Part shown: positions 4,960 through 7,271 of the stretch, piece after piece
Numbering within the stretch: position 1 is the stretch's first letter
Layout of the letters: every line of letters starts with the position of its first letter
Origin: an uncultured Collinsella sp.
Lineage (GTDB): Bacteria; Actinomycetota; Coriobacteriia; Coriobacteriales; Coriobacteriaceae
Direction: 5' to 3'
Length of the DNA stretch: 7,271 nucleotides
Assembly: GCA_937997605.1 (NCBI GenBank)
Contig: CALLFD010000066.1
Location: forward strand, 1-7,271
The notes under the pieces: generated by a model
Database searches by the model: none
What the model saw: only the letters and a program-made list of their open reading frames with translations
What the model was told of the DNA's origin: nothing
Program-made: the position numbers and the translations under genes

Positions 4960-5608
4960 GAGCATCCTCCTGAAACGTCGTGGCATCGTTGTTGTCAGCA
5001 TCGGTGCCGGCGTTATCGCCCTCGCCATCGTTATCGCCGACCCAACGAAGCAGGTCGACCGAGGTAATGCCGTAGCGCTTCTCACGTACAGTCTCAAAGC
5101 CTGCCGGATGCGCGCCCGCATCGGCAGCGGCATGCTCAAACAAGGCGTAAGCGCCAGGTGCAAGTAAACCCTGCTGAGCCAGGTTCTGCAGCAGTTCCTC
5201 GACCGGCTCGGCACCAAAAGCATAGGGCGGGTCGAGCAGGACCAGATCAAAGGGGCCGCCCGGTACACGACCGCGCGAGGCACTCGCCAGCATGTCGCCC
5301 GTGACCACGCGCCAACGCGCACGGTCGCGGCAGAGCGACTCGATATTCTTGGTAATGAGCCGCGCGGCGTTGCGATCGATCTCAAACGTCGTGAGCGAGC
5401 GGGCCCCACGAGAGAGCATCTCTAACCCTAAGGCACCGGAGCCGCCAAAGGCGTCCAGCACGCGGACCTCGTCCAGATCGAAGTCGAATACCGACATGAC
5501 CATAGATGCGCACGCCTCGCGTACGCGATCAGTCGTGGGGCGGGTGACATCGCGACCACGGGGCTCCTCGATCTTACGACCGCGCCATTCGCCGCCGATG
5601 ATTCTCAT
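4952..5608 (-). CDS. rsmD: 16S rRNA (guanine966-N2)-methyltransferase
   Basis: S-adenosylmethionine-dependent enzyme that methylates G966 (E. coli numbering) of 16S rRNA during small-subunit assembly. It has 218 residues. The N-terminus MRIIGGEWRGRKI and RPTTDRVREA at 23-32 are typical. The SAM-binding motif I is LDAFGGSGALGLEMLSRGA at 51-69, FEIDRN at 75-80 is the acidic ribose-binding region, and the catalytic DPPY is in LLDPPYAFG at 124-132. The family body ends near residue 190. Beyond it is a tail of about 28 residues, rich in Asp, Asn and Gly, with a six-residue period (GDNDGE, GDNAGT, DADNND). The start ATG overlaps the recG stop by 4 bases (ATGA), with a perfect AAGGAGGT (5618-5625) inside recG, and the 3' end overlaps coaD by 8 bases. 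Expression should be tied to both neighbours. Confidence 0.95.
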   Translation of the reverse strand: MRIIGGEWRGRKIEEPRGRDVTRPTTDRVREACASMVMSVFDFDLDEVRVLDAFGGSGALGLEMLSRGARSLTTFEIDRNAARLITKNIESLCRDRARWRVVTGDMLASASRGRVPGGPFDLVLLDPPYAFGAEPVEELLQNLAQQGLLAPGAYALFEHAAADAGAHPAGFETVREKRYGITSVDLLRWVGDNDGEGDNAGTDADNNDATTFQEDAHE

Positions 5609-7271
5609 CCTCCGCTGACCTCCTTAAAAATGTGTCGATATCGCATGGCAACCGCATCGCGCAGGGGGCGAGTCGCCACGGAGTCAAGAGTGCAAGCATA
5701 CCGCAAGAGCTCGACCGCGTCCAAATGGGCCCACTCGATCAGCTCCTCGTCGGCATCCAGGTCGACGAAGCGCAGGGTCACACCGCCATGCTGGCGGTAC
5801 CCTAGGATTTCGCCCTCGTGACGCAGACGCAGGTCCATCTGGGCGAGCGTAAAGCCGTCCGAGGTTTTTTCGAGCGACTGGAGACGGTCTTGCGCCGCCG
5901 ATGCGCCGCCGTTGCCCTTGGAGTGCGTCATGACCAGGCACGTACCCGACACGCTGCCACGGCCCACGCGACCGCGCAGCTGGTGCAGGGCAGCCAAACC
6001 AAAGCGCTCGCCGTTCTCGATGACCATGACGGTGGCGTTAGGCACGTCGACGCCCACCTCGACCACCGTAGTCGAGACGAGCACGTCGATCTCGCCACGC
6101 TTAAAGGCATCGATAACCTGGTCCTTCTCCCCCGCTGGCATACGGCCGTGAAGGCGCTCGATGGCAAGACCAGGCAACGCCAGACGCAGGCGATCGAGCT
6201 CGGTCGCCGTATCGTGCAGCGGCACGGGGACCGTCACGCGGCCCTCGTCGTCGCGGGCGATACCGGGCACGTCCTCCAACTCATCGGCCGAGTCACTCGG
6301 CTCCACGAGCGGGCAAATCACGTAGGCCTGCTGACCCTTTTCATGCGCCTCGCGGATGGCGCCATAGGCGAGGTCGCGGCTCGACTCGGTGAGCACACGT
6401 GTCGTCACGCCAGCGCCAGGGACGGGCCGATGGCGGATGATACTCGTGTCCAGATCGCCGTAGACCGAAAGCGCCAGCGTACGTGGGATGGGCGTTGCCG
6501 TCATAACGAGCAGATCGGCACCGGGGCCCTTCGCGCGCAGGGCGTTGCGTTGGCCGACGCCAAACCGGTGCTGCTCGTCGATGACGACAAGCGACAGATG
6601 CTTGAACGCAACGTTATCCGAAAGCACCGCATGGGTACCAAAGAGGACGTCGAGCTCGCCCGATTCCAGCTGGGCATGGATCCGCTCGCGCTCGGCCGCC
6701 GGCGTGGCACCCGTCAGAAGCGCCCAGGACATGCCGGCCTGCGAGAGCAGAGGGCCGGTCTTATCGGCATATTGGCGCGCCAAAACGCCCGTGGGCGCCA
6801 TAACGCAGGCCTGCGTACCGCTATCGGCAGCCACAGCCAGCGCGCAGGCGGCAACGGCGGTCTTACCGGTACCGACATCGCCCAGCAGCAGGCGGTTCAT
6901 CACGCGCCCGCCATCGCACATATCGCGCAGGATATCCTGGAACGCGGCCTCCTGCTCTTCGCTCAGCGAAAACGGCAGGGCTTCCCTGAGCGCGACCAGG
7001 TGCTCGCCCGCGGTGTGGGCATAGGGCACCACATCGACCAGGCCGCCATCGTTGCGCAGGCGCAGCGCCAGCTGAAGGTAAAGGCACTCCTCATAAGCAA
7101 GGCGACGGCGAGCGATATCGCGCTCAGCCATGCTCGAGGGAAAGTGGATCGATCGAAGCGCACGAGCATTGCTCATCAGGCGACGCTTAACGCGCAGCGG
7201 AGCCGGAACAGGATCAAAGGGATTGCCGACGACCTCGAGCGCGCCGCTTACGATGCGGCGCATCCACGCCT
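5605..7271 (-). CDS. recG: ATP-dependent DNA helicase RecG, C-terminal part (5' end outside the window)
   Basis: Superfamily 2 helicase that remodels stalled replication forks and Holliday junctions. About 555 codons are present and the frame stays open to base 7271, so the first part of the OB/wedge domain is missing. Numbering from the Met at 7263, the wedge-domain end SNARALRSIHFP is at 31-42, Walker A GDVGTGKT at 128-135 (bases 6859-6882), motif II DEQHRFG at 229-235 (DEQH at bases 6568-6579), motif III TATPIPRT at 255-262, motif V STTVVEVGVDVPNA at 397-410 and motif VI QLRGRVGRG at 428-436. The end has DLRLRHEGEILGYRQHGG at 477-494, where E. coli has DLELRGPGELLGTRQTG. A segment between PLVEPS and LHGRM (about 320-372) looks longer than in E. 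coli. The TGA overlaps the rsmD start. Intact over the part seen. Confidence 0.96.
   Translation of the reverse strand, partial: AWMRRIVSGALEVVGNPFDPVPAPLRVKRRLMSNARALRSIHFPSSMAERDIARRRLAYEECLYLQLALRLRNDGGLVDVVPYAHTAGEHLVALREALPFSLSEEQEAAFQDILRDMCDGGRVMNRLLLGDVGTGKTAVAACALAVAADSGTQACVMAPTGVLARQYADKTGPLLSQAGMSWALLTGATPAAERERIHAQLESGELDVLFGTHAVLSDNVAFKHLSLVVIDEQHRFGVGQRNALRAKGPGADLLVMTATPIPRTLALSVYGDLDTSIIRHRPVPGAGVTTRVLTESSRDLAYGAIREAHEKGQQAYVICPLVEPSDSADELEDVPGIARDDEGRVTVPVPLHDTATELDRLRLALPGLAIERLHGRMPAGEKDQVIDAFKRGEIDVLVSTTVVEVGVDVPNATVMVIENGERFGLAALHQLRGRVGRGSVSGTCLVMTHSKGNGGASAAQDRLQSLEKTSDGFTLAQMDLRLRHEGEILGYRQHGGVTLRFVDLDADEELIEWAHLDAVELLRYACTLDSVATRPLRDAVAMRYRHIFKEVSGG
5618..5625 (-). 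promoter_or_regulatory. Perfect Shine-Dalgarno site for rsmD inside recG
   Basis: AAGGAGGT is an uninterrupted 8-base match to the anti-Shine-Dalgarno sequence. It ends 9 bases before the rsmD ATG at 5606-5608 and is encoded within the last codons of recG (KEVSGG). Together with the ATGA overlap, it should let ribosomes finishing recG restart efficiently on rsmD, and also allow independent loading. Confidence 0.75.

Noticed and set aside
4960..5409. N-terminal extension of coaD in the same frame
   Set aside because: It is a shadow of rsmD. The ATG at 4959 has a strong AGGAGG and gives the normal CoaD length.

Overview
The window is a compact block of core genes, all on the minus strand, with GC-rich codon use. 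The transcription order is recG (5' end outside the window), rsmD, coaD, a SepIVA-like coiled-coil gene, a DUF177 gene, rpmF, plsX, acpP, rnc and smc (3' end outside the window). This order, a SepIVA-like gene next to DUF177 and the GC-rich DNA point to a high-GC Gram-positive (Actinomycetota). The compact arrangement and protein sequences suggest the Coriobacteriia (Collinsella/Olsenella-like). The taxon is an inference from memory, not from a search.

Layout, right to left in coordinates. recG (5605-7271) overlaps rsmD by 4 bases, and rsmD overlaps coaD by 8 bases, so these three form a translationally coupled unit. A 68-base gap follows. The SepIVA-like gene (3896-4393) then overlaps the DUF177 gene by one base, and rpmF follows after 64 bases. 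plsX stands alone between two hairpins. One lies between rpmF and plsX and looks like a good intrinsic terminator. The other lies between plsX and acpP and is a perfect 22-base palindrome followed by a T-rich tract. acpP, rnc and smc are then separated by only 3 and 10 bases. No gene-free stretch reaches 300 bases; the longest is the 124-base plsX-acpP gap.

The genes share two themes. One is lipid and CoA metabolism: CoaD makes dephospho-CoA, whose phosphopantetheine arm is put on AcpP, and PlsX converts acyl-ACP to acyl-phosphate for phospholipid synthesis. The other is RNA, ribosome and chromosome upkeep: RsmD (16S rRNA methylation), L32, DUF177, RNase III, RecG (fork rescue) and SMC (chromosome condensation). 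A SepIVA-like protein adds a possible link to division or envelope growth.

I found no mobile element, CRISPR array, tRNA, rRNA or obvious new system. The points most worth a second look are two Asp-to-Asn changes at key positions in neighbouring genes (RNase III N120 and AcpP N37), the hairpins placed just ahead of the plsX and acpP ribosome binding sites, the short SepIVA-like protein, and an 18-base-period acidic tail on RsmD.
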